Below, in pieces: positions 8,651-18,386 of a stretch of DNA of 64,000 nucleotides. Every line of letters begins with the position of its first letter. Positions within the stretch are counted from its first letter, which is position 1. The notes beneath the pieces were generated by a model. The model saw nothing but the letters and a program-made list of their open reading frames with translations. It did not search any database and was not told the origin of the DNA. The translations under genes were made by a program, and so were the position numbers. Source of the DNA: Allorhodopirellula heiligendammensis (GTDB lineage Bacteria > Planctomycetota > Planctomycetia > Pirellulales > Pirellulaceae); the NCBI RefSeq assembly GCF_007860105.1, contig NZ_SJPU01000002.1, positions 332,837 through 396,836 on the forward strand, written 5' to 3'.

Positions 8651-9868
8651 ATGACCGCGTCCGAACCGGCTACCGCCGCTCACCGTTTCGATTCCATCCC
8701 GATGGCTGCCCCCGATGCGATTCTGGGGATAAGTGAGGCATTTGCTGCAGATGCGCGTGCCGAGAAGATGAATCTCTCGGTCGGAGTTTATAAGGATGCT
8801 CAGGGCGTGACACCGGTCATGAAATGCGTCAAAGCCGCTGAGCAAAAACTCCTGGAGACGGAGCAGACCAAGAGTTATCTGCCCATCGATGGATTGCCCG
8901 ATTATCGCCACGCGGTGCGTGAGATGTTACTCGGCGACGAGTTCCCAGCTGATCGCGCAGCCGTTGTCCAGACGCCTGGCGGCACTGGGGCATTGCGGGT
9001 GGCGGGTGACTTTTTGGCGACACAGTGTGCGCCGACACGAGTATTCCTGCCCAATCCAACGTGGGCCAACCACTCTGCGATCATGCGAGCGGCGGGACTG
9101 GGAGTGGAAACGTACAGCTACCTCGGTGCTGATCGGCGTAGTCTCGACTTCGAAGCGATGATCGCTGACCTGTCTGAGAAAACCCGTCCAGGTGACGCGG
9201 TGCTACTACACGCGTGCTGTCACAATCCGACGGGCGTCGATCCCACCGCCGCACAGTGGCAACAGATTGCGAACTTACTCGCCACCCGCGGTTTAATTCC
9301 GCTATTGGACTTTGCTTACCAGGGTTTTGGTGATGGACTCGAGGCCGACGCAGCAGGACTCCGCACGGTTCTCGAGCACTGTGACGAAGCAATCGTCTGC
9401 TCGTCGTATAGCAAGAACTTTGGACTCTACAGTGAACGAGTCGGCGCCGTGACGCTGATCGCGGGATCCCCCGCAGCGACGGCAACAGCCCTGAGTCAAC
9501 TCAAAATCGTGGTGCGTGCCAACTACAGCAACCCGCCCCGGCACGGTGGATCGATCGTCGCCACGGTGCTGGCCGATCCCGAGTTGACTCGCATGTGGAA
9601 AGCTGAACTTGAAGAGTATCGTCTGCGAATCACGCGACTGCGTGAGCTGTTTGTGGCGGGCATGAAAGAACAGCCCGGTGCACCGGATTTCTCGTTTCTG
9701 CTCAATCAAAAAGGCATGTTTTCATATAGCGGTTTAACCGCGATGCAAGCTGACGAACTGCGCACTCAACACGGTGTGTACGTCGTCGGCAGTGGTCGCA
9801 TCAATGTCGCTGGTATCAACGAGCAAAAAGTCGATTGGCTGTGCCGAGCCGTCGCGGACGTGATGTAA
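8651..9868 (+). CDS. Class I aromatic amino acid / aspartate aminotransferase
   Basis: PLP-dependent transaminase of fold type I, closest in pattern to AspC/TyrB. The N-terminus has the family's FDSIPMAAPDAILGISEAF and LSVGVYKD; the cofactor site includes HACCHNPTGVD and the Schiff-base lysine in SSYSKNFGLYSERVG (Lys about 255). The C-terminal substrate arginine lies in GSGRINVAGI. At 405 residues it has the usual length. The start at 8651 gives a normal family N-terminus; reading further upstream adds about 60 residues with no counterpart. It is divergent from ispE and separated from the opp operon by a hairpin. Whether it prefers aromatic or acidic substrates cannot be read from the sequence. 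Confidence 0.93.
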   Translation: MTASEPATAAHRFDSIPMAAPDAILGISEAFAADARAEKMNLSVGVYKDAQGVTPVMKCVKAAEQKLLETEQTKSYLPIDGLPDYRHAVREMLLGDEFPADRAAVVQTPGGTGALRVAGDFLATQCAPTRVFLPNPTWANHSAIMRAAGLGVETYSYLGADRRSLDFEAMIADLSEKTRPGDAVLLHACCHNPTGVDPTAAQWQQIANLLATRGLIPLLDFAYQGFGDGLEADAAGLRTVLEHCDEAIVCSSYSKNFGLYSERVGAVTLIAGSPAATATALSQLKIVVRANYSNPPRHGGSIVATVLADPELTRMWKAELEEYRLRITRLRELFVAGMKEQPGAPDFSFLLNQKGMFSYSGLTAMQADELRTQHGVYVVGSGRINVAGINEQKVDWLCRAVADVM

Positions 9869-9925
9869 TCGTTGCAAGGTCATTGATATCGGGCGGACTG
9901 ATTTTGCATCACCGAAACGCCGAGA

Positions 9926-9965
9926 TCACCGAGCGTCGCGTCGAAGAGACGCGTCTGTGCGGTGA
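9926..9965 (+). terminator. Two-stage hairpin, likely terminator after the aminotransferase gene
   Basis: An outer stem TCACCG/CGGTGA encloses an inner perfect stem CGCGTC/GACGCG with a five-base loop, about 60 nt after the stop. There is no clean T-run, only a weak GGGTTT some bases downstream, so it may be a Rho-independent terminator of low quality or an mRNA 3'-end hairpin. Confidence 0.45.
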
Positions 9966-10071
9966 CTCTGGGTTTCAACTCACACACTAAATAATATCCA
10001 GTCGGAAATTGTTCAGAATCCACCGAGCGTTTTCAAAGCCCATCACTAACCGCTGAAAAAGACTCCTCTGC

Positions 10072-12069
10072 ATGCCTCCTGAACTGCGACGAGCGTTTGT
10101 GATTTTAGCCCTGATCGTGACGGGCATTGCAGTGGTGTGGGCAACGCAGTTCGATTCGATGCCGCCGGCGGAGTTCAGTATCCAAAACGGCACCGACCCC
10201 AAAACGCTCGATCCTCATCGGGCGACGGGCCAACCCGAGAGCCGGATACTCTTTGGAATTTTCTCGGGTTTATTGCAGATGCTACCCGACGGCGAGCCTG
10301 ACCCGGTCACGGGACTGCAGCCGATGTCCGCTCAACCCGCCGTGGCGGAGAGCTATGACGTTGCCGAGGACAAACGCACCTATACGTTTCACCTGCGTCC
10401 CGACGCGGTGTGGTCTGATGGCGTGCCGATCACATCGGCAGACTTCGCGTGGTCATGGACGAGAATGCTGCATCCAGAAACTGCGTGCGAATACAATTTC
10501 CAATTGTTCAGCATCCCCTATGCTGAACAGTTCAATTCAGGTGTTGTCAATGTTGGCGACCGTTGTGAAGTCGAACTATTCGACCGCCCCAACCCTGACG
10601 GGACAACCGAGGCAGATACTGGAGAGGTGAGCTTCCAAAACTTCCCTCGCGGGACGATGCTCTATGGCACCTTGAAGGAAATTCGCAAGCCGCCGGAACC
10701 AGAGTTTGGAGAAGACGTCGAGGAACAGGAACGCGAGCAGGCGCTTTTAGACTGGCAGGAGATGTGGGTTTTCGTACTCGACATTGCCCAAACTTCAGAA
10801 TCTGGCGATGTCGATTGGGACGGACCGACAACGACGCAGTCCTTCGCGATCAACTTGAATTCACCACTTGCTGCGCCGGATACCCAGCGCATCCACAGCG
10901 TACTGGTGGCGTTTGACAAACTTGGTGGGATGGAAACCCCCGATCCGCATACCTTTGTTGTGCACCTGAAAGACCCGCTGCCGTATTTCCCAAGCCTCAC
11001 GGCGTACTATCCGCTGTTTCCCGTGCCGCGGCATTGCATCGAAGAGTTCGGAATGCCGATGTGGACGAAGGCGGAAAACATTGTTTCCAACGGTGCCTAC
11101 GTGGTCAGCTTGCGGCGGCTTCGTGATCGAGTTCGTCTGACCAAAAATCCAAAATGGTTTGCCGCCGATCAAACATCGATCGAGACGATTGACTGTCTCT
11201 CAACGGAGGGCCAAAACACCGCACTGAACATGTACGTGACCGGCCAAATCGACTGGGTAACCGATCCGCCGGTCGCCTTGATGGAAACGCTCCGCGAGCG
11301 CGACGATTTTTATTCCGCCCCCATGTTGTCGGTGTATTTCTATCGGCTCAACACCACTCGCAAACCGCTTGACGACCCGCGTGTACGAAAAGCAATTGCC
11401 TTGGCGATCGACCGACGACAGATTGTTGAGCAGGTCACCAAGGCCGGGCAGGTGCCCGCATTCGCGCTCGTGCCGCCGGGCATCGCAGGCTATGAGTCGC
11501 CGCCGGGATTTGAACCGGATATTGCCGAAGCAAAACGATTGCTCACCGCTGCGGGTTATCCCGGCGGCAGAGGTCTCCCCAAGGTCAGCGTGTTGTACAA
11601 CACGAGCGAGGCACATCGCGCGATCGCCGAAGTCATTCAACAACAGTTGCAAAATAATCTGAATATCAAGGTCGAGCTCCAAAATATGGAATGGGGAACG
11701 TTCCTGGATAAGATCGCCCAGCTCGACTATGACATTGCTCGATCAGCGTGGATCGGCGATTATGCCGACCCCAACACGTTCCTGGATCTGTGGGTCACCG
11801 ACGGGGCGCAGAATAGCACGGGGTGGTCTAACGCTGACTTCGACCGCTTACTCAAAGAGGCAGCCTCCGAAAGCGACTTGGACAAACGCATGGAACTGCT
11901 CGCCGCCGCCGAAGCGATCTGGATCGATGAAATGCCCGTGATCCCACTCTATTTCTACGTCAGCGTGAACATGGTCAAACCACGGGTAAAAGGATTCTTC
12001 CCCAGCCCGCAGGACTTGCATCCGCTGCACCTGCTCAGTATTGACCCGAGTGAGAGGCAATCCCGATGA
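10072..12069 (+). CDS. oppA: Oligopeptide ABC transporter, substrate-binding protein
   Basis: Extracytoplasmic peptide-binding protein of the SBP_bac_5 family. An N-terminal hydrophobic segment (FVILALIVTGIAVVWA) acts as signal or anchor. Family landmarks follow: NGTDPKTLDPHRATG, YTFHLRPDAVWSDGVPITSADF, FFYSAP-like lobe contacts, RKPLDDPRVRKAIALAIDR, and WIGDYADPNTFLDLW. At 665 residues it is about 120 longer than E. coli OppA, and part of the excess is an acidic insertion around residues 165-245 (for example EFGEDVEEQEREQALLDW). It is the first gene of oppABCDF; its TGA overlaps the oppB ATG. Role firm, peptide specificity unknown. Confidence 0.93.
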   Translation: MPPELRRAFVILALIVTGIAVVWATQFDSMPPAEFSIQNGTDPKTLDPHRATGQPESRILFGIFSGLLQMLPDGEPDPVTGLQPMSAQPAVAESYDVAEDKRTYTFHLRPDAVWSDGVPITSADFAWSWTRMLHPETACEYNFQLFSIPYAEQFNSGVVNVGDRCEVELFDRPNPDGTTEADTGEVSFQNFPRGTMLYGTLKEIRKPPEPEFGEDVEEQEREQALLDWQEMWVFVLDIAQTSESGDVDWDGPTTTQSFAINLNSPLAAPDTQRIHSVLVAFDKLGGMETPDPHTFVVHLKDPLPYFPSLTAYYPLFPVPRHCIEEFGMPMWTKAENIVSNGAYVVSLRRLRDRVRLTKNPKWFAADQTSIETIDCLSTEGQNTALNMYVTGQIDWVTDPPVALMETLRERDDFYSAPMLSVYFYRLNTTRKPLDDPRVRKAIALAIDRRQIVEQVTKAGQVPAFALVPPGIAGYESPPGFEPDIAEAKRLLTAAGYPGGRGLPKVSVLYNTSEAHRAIAEVIQQQLQNNLNIKVELQNMEWGTFLDKIAQLDYDIARSAWIGDYADPNTFLDLWVTDGAQNSTGWSNADFDRLLKEAASESDLDKRMELLAAAEAIWIDEMPVIPLYFYVSVNMVKPRVKGFFPSPQDLHPLHLLSIDPSERQSR

Positions 12070-12995
12070 CGGACTTACTGAGCTACTTAATTCGCCGATT
12101 CGCATGGATGCTGCTCACGGTGTGGGCGGTGTACACGCTCTCGTTTTTGTTGATGCGTGCCGTCCCAGGCAATCCGTTCAGCAGCGAGCGGAATGTTCCG
12201 CCAGCGATCGAGCGACAACTCCGCGCTCGCTACAATCTCGACGCGCCCCCGCTGACTCAGTATACCGATTATCTGGTGGGTATCGTCACACGTGGCGACC
12301 TCGGAGTGTCGATCAAGTTAGAGGATTACACTGTCAACGAGGTGCTCGCCGAAGGATTTCCGGTCTCCGCATCTCTGGCCATTTTAGCGTTGGTGTTTGC
12401 GATCACGCTCGGAGTGACCGCTGGCGTGGTATCGGCGGTATATCGGGGCACAGCGGGAGATCTTGCGCTGATGGGTTCGGCGGTGCTGGGCATCGCGATC
12501 CCCAATTTTGTCCTGGCGTCGTTGGCGATTCTACTGTTTGTATTTTGGATCCCAATCTTTCCTGCTGCGGGCTGGGGAACATTGCGGCAGGTCATCTTGC
12601 CAGCTCTCTGCTTGGGAGCGCCCGTGGCGGCGTACATTGCGAGGTTAACACGGGCCGGAATGCTCGAGGTGCTCGGACGCGAGCATGTGCGGACGGCCTT
12701 CGCCAAGGGCTTGCCCAAACGCACCGTCATTCTCAAGCACGTGTTGCCGGGTGCTCTATTGCCGGTGGTTTCGTATCTGGGTCCAGCCACCGCGAGCGTG
12801 CTGACGGGATCGTTGGTGTTGGAGAAAATCTTCGCCCTGCCCGGCATCGGCAGTCACTTTATCTACGCGGCAACTCAGCGTGACTATACGCTCGCGATGG
12901 GGATGGTACTCACGTATACCGTGCTGCTATTTGTGATGAACTCACTCGTTGATCTATCCTACGCCGTCATCGACCCACGGGTGAAGTTGCAATGA
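12066..12995 (+). CDS. oppB: Oligopeptide ABC transporter permease OppB
   Basis: Inner-membrane permease of the BPD_transp_1 family, 309 residues with six expected membrane helices. The N-terminus (YLIRRFAWMLLTVWAVYTLSFLL) and the downstream MRAVPGNPF are typical for DppB/OppB. The EAA loop that contacts the ATPases is visible as VLGREHVRTAFAKGLPKRTVI. It starts by ATGA overlap with oppA and ends by ATGA overlap with oppC, so the permease pair is translationally coupled. Confidence 0.95.
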   Translation: MTDLLSYLIRRFAWMLLTVWAVYTLSFLLMRAVPGNPFSSERNVPPAIERQLRARYNLDAPPLTQYTDYLVGIVTRGDLGVSIKLEDYTVNEVLAEGFPVSASLAILALVFAITLGVTAGVVSAVYRGTAGDLALMGSAVLGIAIPNFVLASLAILLFVFWIPIFPAAGWGTLRQVILPALCLGAPVAAYIARLTRAGMLEVLGREHVRTAFAKGLPKRTVILKHVLPGALLPVVSYLGPATASVLTGSLVLEKIFALPGIGSHFIYAATQRDYTLAMGMVLTYTVLLFVMNSLVDLSYAVIDPRVKLQ

Positions 12996-14248
12996 GCGAA
13001 TCGTCCTTGCCCCCCAGTCGCTCGCCAGGTCCCGATGAGGCGACCCTGGCTAAGATTTTGCAGGAATCGCGAAAGATCCGCGGGGTTTCTCTGTGGCAGG
13101 ACGCCTGGCGGCGACTCCGATGCAATCGGCCGGCGATGTGCTCACTGGTTTTCCTAATCGTCTTGATGTTGGCGGCCATCTTCACACCTCTCTTGCCACT
13201 GCAGAGCCCCCTGGACAAGGACCTGAATAACCGTCGTTTTTTGCCACCCAACACGCAGACGGTGGTGCTCGGCGGTCGGGATGGATTGAAGTTCAAAGAC
13301 GGCCGACTGACCTCCCAACTGGCTCATTACCAAGCGGAGGTAGCTGAGCAGCGGGCTGCGATACTGGCTGATCCAGACGTTAGCAATCGAACTCAGGAAC
13401 TCGCCAAGTTCGATGCTCGTTCGCGACTTGACCATCCCTTTAACCAGTTGTGGAATGACCTCGGTCCGGTGGCGTTCACGATGTGTCGTATCCGAGTGGC
13501 CATCTTTGGTGACTGGACCATTCCGTCTCTGTTCGGAACCGACAAACTTGGGCGAGACCTCCTGGCTCGAGTGTTTTGGGGATCGCGCGTTTCGCTGGTC
13601 GTTGGCATTGTGGCCACGATCGTCAGTTTAGTGATCGGCGTGAGTTATGGTGCGATCGCTGGATATTTCGGTGGTGTGACAGATGCGATCATGATGCGGA
13701 TTGTTGACATGCTGTATTCAATCCCGTTCATCTTTGTGGTCATTTTCCTGGTCACGTTCTTGAGCGAGGACAGCGTCAAGTCTCGGCTAGAATATTATGG
13801 GATTCATCAGATCACCATTTTTTATATCATCATCGGTGCGATCTACTGGCTGACGATGTCGCGAGTGGTCCGCGGGCAGGTGTTGTCACTGCGTCATGAA
13901 CAATTTGTCGAAGCAGCCCGCACGATCGGCGCTTCCCCAATGCGAATTGTGTTCCGGCATCTCGTCCCCAATACGCTCGGTGTGGTCATTGTGTATCTCA
14001 CGCTGACGATTCCATCGGTGATGTTGTTTGAGGCGTTCTTGTCGTTTCTTGGGCTGGGTGTGGCACCGCCCGACGTTTCGTTAGGGCTGCTGCTTAACGA
14101 CGGCGTCGAGGCTCTTTCGATTGTCAAGCTGTTTTGGTGGGTGGTGGCATTTCCCGGTGCGGCGTTAGCGCTGACGCTATTCGCATTGAACTTTTTGGGC
14201 GACGGACTTCGCGACGCCTTGGACCCCAAAATGAAGAATCGCTCATGA
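12992..14248 (+). CDS. oppC: Oligopeptide ABC transporter permease OppC, with extra periplasmic segment
   Basis: Second permease of the importer. The first membrane helix (AMCSLVFLIVLMLAAIFTPLL) is followed by an unusually long stretch of about 120 residues, including GGRDGLKFKDGRLTSQLAHY and a charged helix, before FGTDKLGRDLLARVFWGSR where the canonical OppC core resumes. The EAA loop is RHEQFVEAARTIGASPMRIV. At 418 residues it is about 110-120 longer than typical OppC. The insertion should face the periplasm and could meet the insertion seen in this operon's binding protein. It overlaps both neighbours by ATGA. Confidence 0.94.
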   Translation: MSESSLPPSRSPGPDEATLAKILQESRKIRGVSLWQDAWRRLRCNRPAMCSLVFLIVLMLAAIFTPLLPLQSPLDKDLNNRRFLPPNTQTVVLGGRDGLKFKDGRLTSQLAHYQAEVAEQRAAILADPDVSNRTQELAKFDARSRLDHPFNQLWNDLGPVAFTMCRIRVAIFGDWTIPSLFGTDKLGRDLLARVFWGSRVSLVVGIVATIVSLVIGVSYGAIAGYFGGVTDAIMMRIVDMLYSIPFIFVVIFLVTFLSEDSVKSRLEYYGIHQITIFYIIIGAIYWLTMSRVVRGQVLSLRHEQFVEAARTIGASPMRIVFRHLVPNTLGVVIVYLTLTIPSVMLFEAFLSFLGLGVAPPDVSLGLLLNDGVEALSIVKLFWWVVAFPGAALALTLFALNFLGDGLRDALDPKMKNRS

Positions 14249-15321
14249 GGCATAATTCTGCGCAGGCAGCGGACGGGAACTCAGACGCATCGTTAACCGA
14301 TGCCGAGCCATTGCTAAGCGTTCGCGACCTGCACGTCAGTTTCAAGACCGATGAAGGCATGGTACGCGCCGTGCGCGGCGTCTCGTTCGATGTGCGTCCC
14401 GGGGAGACCGTGGCGATTGTGGGCGAGAGCGGAAGTGGCAAGAGCGTGACCAACCTCGCCATGATGGGTTTGGTGCCCAAACCGCCCGGGAACATTGATG
14501 GTGGCCAAGCTATTTTTGCAGGCCAGGACCTGCTCACGCTCTCCGATCATCGATTGCAGAACATCCGTGGCCGGCACATTGCGATGATCTTCCAGGATCC
14601 CATGACGGCGCTCAATCCGCTCATGACGATCGAGCAACAGTTGACGGAGATGACGCGATTGCACCTGGGCAAGACCCGACACGAGGCCCGCAAACATGCC
14701 GTTGAGATGTTGGGTCTTGTCGGCATCACTGCACCCGAAAAGCGACTACGCGATTATCCGCATCAGTTCAGCGGCGGGATGCGGCAGCGTGTGATGATCG
14801 CGATGGCATTGTCCTGCGAGCCTGAGTTGCTGATCGCTGACGAACCGACGACGGCGTTGGATGTGACGATTCAGGCTCAGATCATGGAACTGCTGGCTGA
14901 TTTGCAAGCGAGAAAAGGCACTGCGATTGTATTGATCACGCACGATCTCGGGGTGGTGGCAGGCGTCGCCGACCGGGTACTCGTGATGTACGCCGGACGC
15001 ATCGTCGAAAAAGCCAATGTGAGGTCGCTGTTCGCCATGCCCCGACATCCCTACACGCTCGGCTTACTCGGCTCGCTACCGAATGTTCAATCCAACCGTG
15101 ATGAACCCTTAGCTGCCATCCCTGGCCAACCACCAGACATGTCGGTACCGATCGTCGGCTGTTCGTTTCGTGATCGATGCCAGTATCGCTTCGAGCGCTG
15201 TCAAATTGATGATCCCGTGCTGACCCGGCGTGCGGATACCTCCACCACCGAGAGCGAGTCCGACTCTCACACGGCCGCCTGTCATGCCGTTGATGTTGGT
15301 GTCGAAGAGGAAGTCCAATGA
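14245..15321 (+). CDS. oppD: Oligopeptide ABC transporter ATP-binding protein OppD
   Basis: Cytoplasmic ATPase of the importer. Walker A GESGSGKS, a Q-loop in [12 protein letters not shown], signature [15 protein letters not shown], Walker [13 protein letters not shown], and the switch His in [10 protein letters not shown] are all present. The C-terminal oligopeptide/dipeptide domain includes the cysteine cluster C-x5-C-x6-C in the GCSFRDRCQ region, which in this family can bind an iron-sulfur cluster. The start is the ATG at 14245, which overlaps the oppC stop as ATGA. The C-terminal tail is acidic and Ser/Thr-rich. Confidence 0.95.
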   Translation: MRHNSAQAADGNSDASLTDAEPLLSVRDLHVSFKTDEGMVRAVRGVSFDVRPGETVAIVGESGSGKSVTNLAMMGLVPKPPGNIDGGQAIFAGQDLLTLSDHRLQNIRGRHIAMIFQDPMTALNPLMTIEQQLTEMTRLHLGKTRHEARKHAVEMLGLVGITAPEKRLRDYPHQFSGGMRQRVMIAMALSCEPELLIADEPTTALDVTIQAQIMELLADLQARKGTAIVLITHDLGVVAGVADRVLVMYAGRIVEKANVRSLFAMPRHPYTLGLLGSLPNVQSNRDEPLAAIPGQPPDMSVPIVGCSFRDRCQYRFERCQIDDPVLTRRADTSTTESESDSHTAACHAVDVGVEEEVQ

Positions 15322-16325
15322 GCGTTCCGATCGAAACAGCTGCCACGCCGCCACTCTTGAGTGTGCGTGATTTGAAGGTTCATTTTCCGTTTCGGCGTGG
15401 GTCCTTTTTGAAATCGCAGAAAGGCGTGATCCGCGCTGTCGATGGTATTTCGTTTGACATCGCGCGGGGTGAGACGCTGGGCTTGGTGGGTGAATCCGGC
15501 TGCGGAAAATCGACGACCGCGCGGGCAATCATCAATCTGGTGCATCCTACGAGCGGCGATGTTCGCATGGATGGTGTCAATATCGCGGGCATGTCTGACG
15601 CCGCGATGCTGCCATATCGCCGCCGCATCCAAATGGTTTTCCAGGATCCGTTTGCATCCCTGAATCCACGCATGACGGTTGGTGGGATCATCGGTGAACC
15701 GCTGGTGGTGCACTCGCTCGCCCGCGGCCGCGACCGGAAATTAGAAGTCCTCCGGCTGATGGAACTGGTAGGCTTGAACCCCCGATTTTTGAATCGGTAT
15801 CCACATGAGTTCAGCGGCGGGCAGCGGCAGCGCATTGGCATCGCCCGCGCGCTCGCGGTGCAACCGGACCTGATTCTATGTGATGAACCTGTCTCGGCGC
15901 TCGATGTATCGATCCAGGCCCAAATTATCAATCTGTTAATGGATCTGCAACAAAAACTCGGACTGTCGTATTTGTTCATCGCGCATGATCTTGCGGTGGT
16001 GCGGCATATCGCGACTCGCGTGGGCGTGATGTATCTCGGACGAATGGCCGAATTGGCGCCTGCCGAAGAACTGTACGCAGCCCCCAAACATCCCTATACC
16101 GAAGCGTTACTATCCGCCGTGCCTGTTCCCGATCCTGCTGTCGCGGCGTCGCGACAGCGGATTGTGCTCTCCGGCGAAGTCCCGTCGCCGGATATTTACT
16201 ACCCGGGATGTGCGTTTGCCGAGCGTTGCCCGGTGAAGATTGATCGTTGCGTTGTCGACCGGCCGCCACTGCCTGACCGGCCGCACGCGGCGGCGTGTTG
16301 GGTTCGCGAGGATGCGATCTCTTAG
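15318..16325 (+). CDS. oppF: Oligopeptide ABC transporter ATP-binding protein OppF
   Basis: Second ATPase of the heterodimer. It has Walker [24 protein letters not shown], signature [15 protein letters not shown], Walker [13 protein letters not shown] and the switch region [13 protein letters not shown]. The C-terminal extension has [15 protein letters not shown], the same Cys pattern as OppD. The 335-residue length is normal. It begins by ATGA overlap with oppD and closes the operon; no obvious terminator follows directly. Confidence 0.95.
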   Translation: MSVPIETAATPPLLSVRDLKVHFPFRRGSFLKSQKGVIRAVDGISFDIARGETLGLVGESGCGKSTTARAIINLVHPTSGDVRMDGVNIAGMSDAAMLPYRRRIQMVFQDPFASLNPRMTVGGIIGEPLVVHSLARGRDRKLEVLRLMELVGLNPRFLNRYPHEFSGGQRQRIGIARALAVQPDLILCDEPVSALDVSIQAQIINLLMDLQQKLGLSYLFIAHDLAVVRHIATRVGVMYLGRMAELAPAEELYAAPKHPYTEALLSAVPVPDPAVAASRQRIVLSGEVPSPDIYYPGCAFAERCPVKIDRCVVDRPPLPDRPHAAACWVREDAIS

Positions 16326-16684
16326 GAAAAACTCAAGTGCCAGCCGCCATAGCGGGGCCGAGAGGGGTTAAACTGAGACTGCGTTGGAGATCACAACCCA
16401 TCCAAGTTAAGGCGAATCGATGCCGTCCCCGCCCGCACCGATGCAGGCGGACACGTCGAATCGCCCGAAGCTGCAGCGGGCGATGCCGAGACCGCATGCC
16501 CCGGCTAAGTCCTTCATCATTTTAAGATGATCCGGATTGTTTTCTCAGCGTGACGCCGCTCGTGGGCTGTCGATTGGTTCGCGATGACATCACATCGATT
16601 CATGGCGAGATCGAGCGATCAATCGGGCACTGCGTGCGAACGGGAACGCCCCCAAATAAGCGGGGCAACGATATCAACCATGAG
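16326..16684. other. Intergenic gap between oppF and the DUF1570 gene
   Basis: About 360 bases with no convincing coding frame. A short inverted repeat (CATC...GATG, around 16519-16533) followed by GATTGTTTTC could be a weak terminator. I see no recognisable RNA family or strong promoter. Confidence 0.5.
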
Positions 16685-18256
16685 ATGGAATTGGGAATGA
16701 GCACTGTTTGGCAGTTGACGCTGCGTATCGCGATCGTAGCAGGTGTCGGGTCGTCAATCGTCGGCGGCGAGAGTGCATGGGCACAAGGTCGCTTTCCGTC
16801 ATCTCCCATCGCGACCGAGCCGGACACATTCGACCCGCCACCATCACCCTTTGGCAGAGACTCAGCACCAGAAGTTATCGAACTGATGCCGGAGATGGAG
16901 TTGCCGCCATTGAGCATGCCGCTGGGGTTTCGTGGAGAGAACGAGCGTCCCGCCTCGCCGACGCCACCATCATCGCCGTCTGACCCAACTGGCCAATCAG
17001 GTGGGTTTGAAGTGCGACTGGGAAAACTTTACCATCCCAATGATGAACGGCTCGCCGTTCGGGACGAGCAAGGCAACCGCGTGGTGGGACGATACCTCGT
17101 CGGCAGCGGTGATTCACGTATCGTGATGTTGCCCGATGGACGTTTAGAAGCTTACGAAGCGCAGCTCACCACACCCACCGACGACCCGTTCGTACCAATG
17201 TCGATGAATGAGATTCGCGACCGTTGGCTTGCCGACGAACGTTTATCGAAACTCGGAATGAAATCGATTCAGAGCCAACGCTTTCTGTTTCTATATAATA
17301 CCAGTGAACCGTTCATTCGGGCCACCCGCACGATCCTGGAAACGATGTACCCCGCGGTCCGTAAGTACTTTCAGCGAACCAAGATTGATACTCACGAACC
17401 TGAATTTCCCCTGGTCGTAATCGCATTCGCTACCGACGATCAATTCCAGGAATTCAAGCGCATGCCTGAAGGTGTTGTGGCCTACTACGACAGCACCCTT
17501 AACAGCGTGTCAATGTATGAACAATCGCAACTCAATCGCGTCGCGCCGCAAGTTGCCATCATGAATTCGATTTCCACCGTCGCTCATGAGGGCGTGCATC
17601 AAATCCTGCATAACATTGGTGTTCAGCAACGATTGTCGCGATGGCCGATGTGGTTGAGCGAAGGCCTCCCGGAGTTCTTCGCCCCGACGTCCACCGGTGC
17701 AGGTGCGAAGTGGAAGGGACTCGGCGCGCCCAATGATTTGCGAATGAAGGAAATTGTCGACGATGTCAGACAAGGCCGACGATTAGGGAGTGGCAAGCAA
17801 CTTGAGCGACTCGTCCAACTCGACGTTTTCGACTCGAAAGAGTACGCCTATTCGTGGGGCGTGATCCACTGGATGGCGCGTAAACATCGTGAGGAGTTGT
17901 TCGCATGCATTCGCGAGGCGTCGCGTATGCAACCTCTCGAGTTTCTGGTCGAGAGCAACGACGCTGAACAAAATCAAGCCAACCCGGTGCCACCCCTTTT
18001 CGAGAATCAGCTTGGTAATGATTACGCGGCATTGGAACGAGAACTCTCTGTACATCTCTCGTCGCTGCACTGGACCGACCCTGTAGAAAATCAAGTCCAT
18101 TACGTGGTGATCTCAGGCAGCAAGGTCATCATGACGTCCTCGCCCGAAACCGTCCAAGAGGTACGTAAGTCGACCCTGCCGCTACGAACGTTCCGGGTGC
18201 AGAGTTTTCCCAACCGGACTTCGGCTATGCGAGCCATGCAAGCGATCACACGCTGA
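16685..18256 (+). CDS. Secreted DUF1570-type protein with HEXXH metallopeptidase motif
   Basis: Planctomycete DUF1570-like protein. A Sec signal peptide (QLTLRIAIVAGVGSSIVGGE, cleavage near AWA-QG) is followed by a Pro/Ser-rich stretch. The core region holds HEGVHQ (His 301, Glu 302, His 305) and LSEGLPEFF with Glu 326, the spacing expected of a gluzincin zinc peptidase; this points to an exported metallopeptidase, but activity is inferred. The C-terminal 120 residues resemble a small regulatory or binding domain. The start at 16685 is preferred over an upstream extension because it places the signal peptide at the N-terminus; 16697 is an equally good alternative. It lies alone between oppF and a convergent gene. 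Confidence 0.82.
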   Translation: MELGMSTVWQLTLRIAIVAGVGSSIVGGESAWAQGRFPSSPIATEPDTFDPPPSPFGRDSAPEVIELMPEMELPPLSMPLGFRGENERPASPTPPSSPSDPTGQSGGFEVRLGKLYHPNDERLAVRDEQGNRVVGRYLVGSGDSRIVMLPDGRLEAYEAQLTTPTDDPFVPMSMNEIRDRWLADERLSKLGMKSIQSQRFLFLYNTSEPFIRATRTILETMYPAVRKYFQRTKIDTHEPEFPLVVIAFATDDQFQEFKRMPEGVVAYYDSTLNSVSMYEQSQLNRVAPQVAIMNSISTVAHEGVHQILHNIGVQQRLSRWPMWLSEGLPEFFAPTSTGAGAKWKGLGAPNDLRMKEIVDDVRQGRRLGSGKQLERLVQLDVFDSKEYAYSWGVIHWMARKHREELFACIREASRMQPLEFLVESNDAEQNQANPVPPLFENQLGNDYAALERELSVHLSSLHWTDPVENQVHYVVISGSKVIMTSSPETVQEVRKSTLPLRTFRVQSFPNRTSAMRAMQAITR

Positions 18257-18320
18257 CCAATCGTGGCCGACCGATGTGACCATTGTAGCCGGAGGGCTGC
18301 AACCGTCCACGCGGACCGCA

Positions 18321-18354
18321 ACGGCTCTGCGGATGCGAACTCGCGTAGAGCCGT
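18321..18354. terminator. Hairpin between convergent genes
   Basis: ACGGCTCT (18321-18328) pairs with AGAGCCGT (18347-18354). It sits between the ends of two converging genes and could serve both directions, but there is no T-run. Confidence 0.4.
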
Positions 18355-18386
18355 CATGGCGGGCGGACCCGTCGATCGACAATCCC

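Noticed and set aside
12326-12847. Minus-strand frame of 173 codons within oppB
   Set aside because: Antisense shadow of a clear permease gene in GC-rich DNA.
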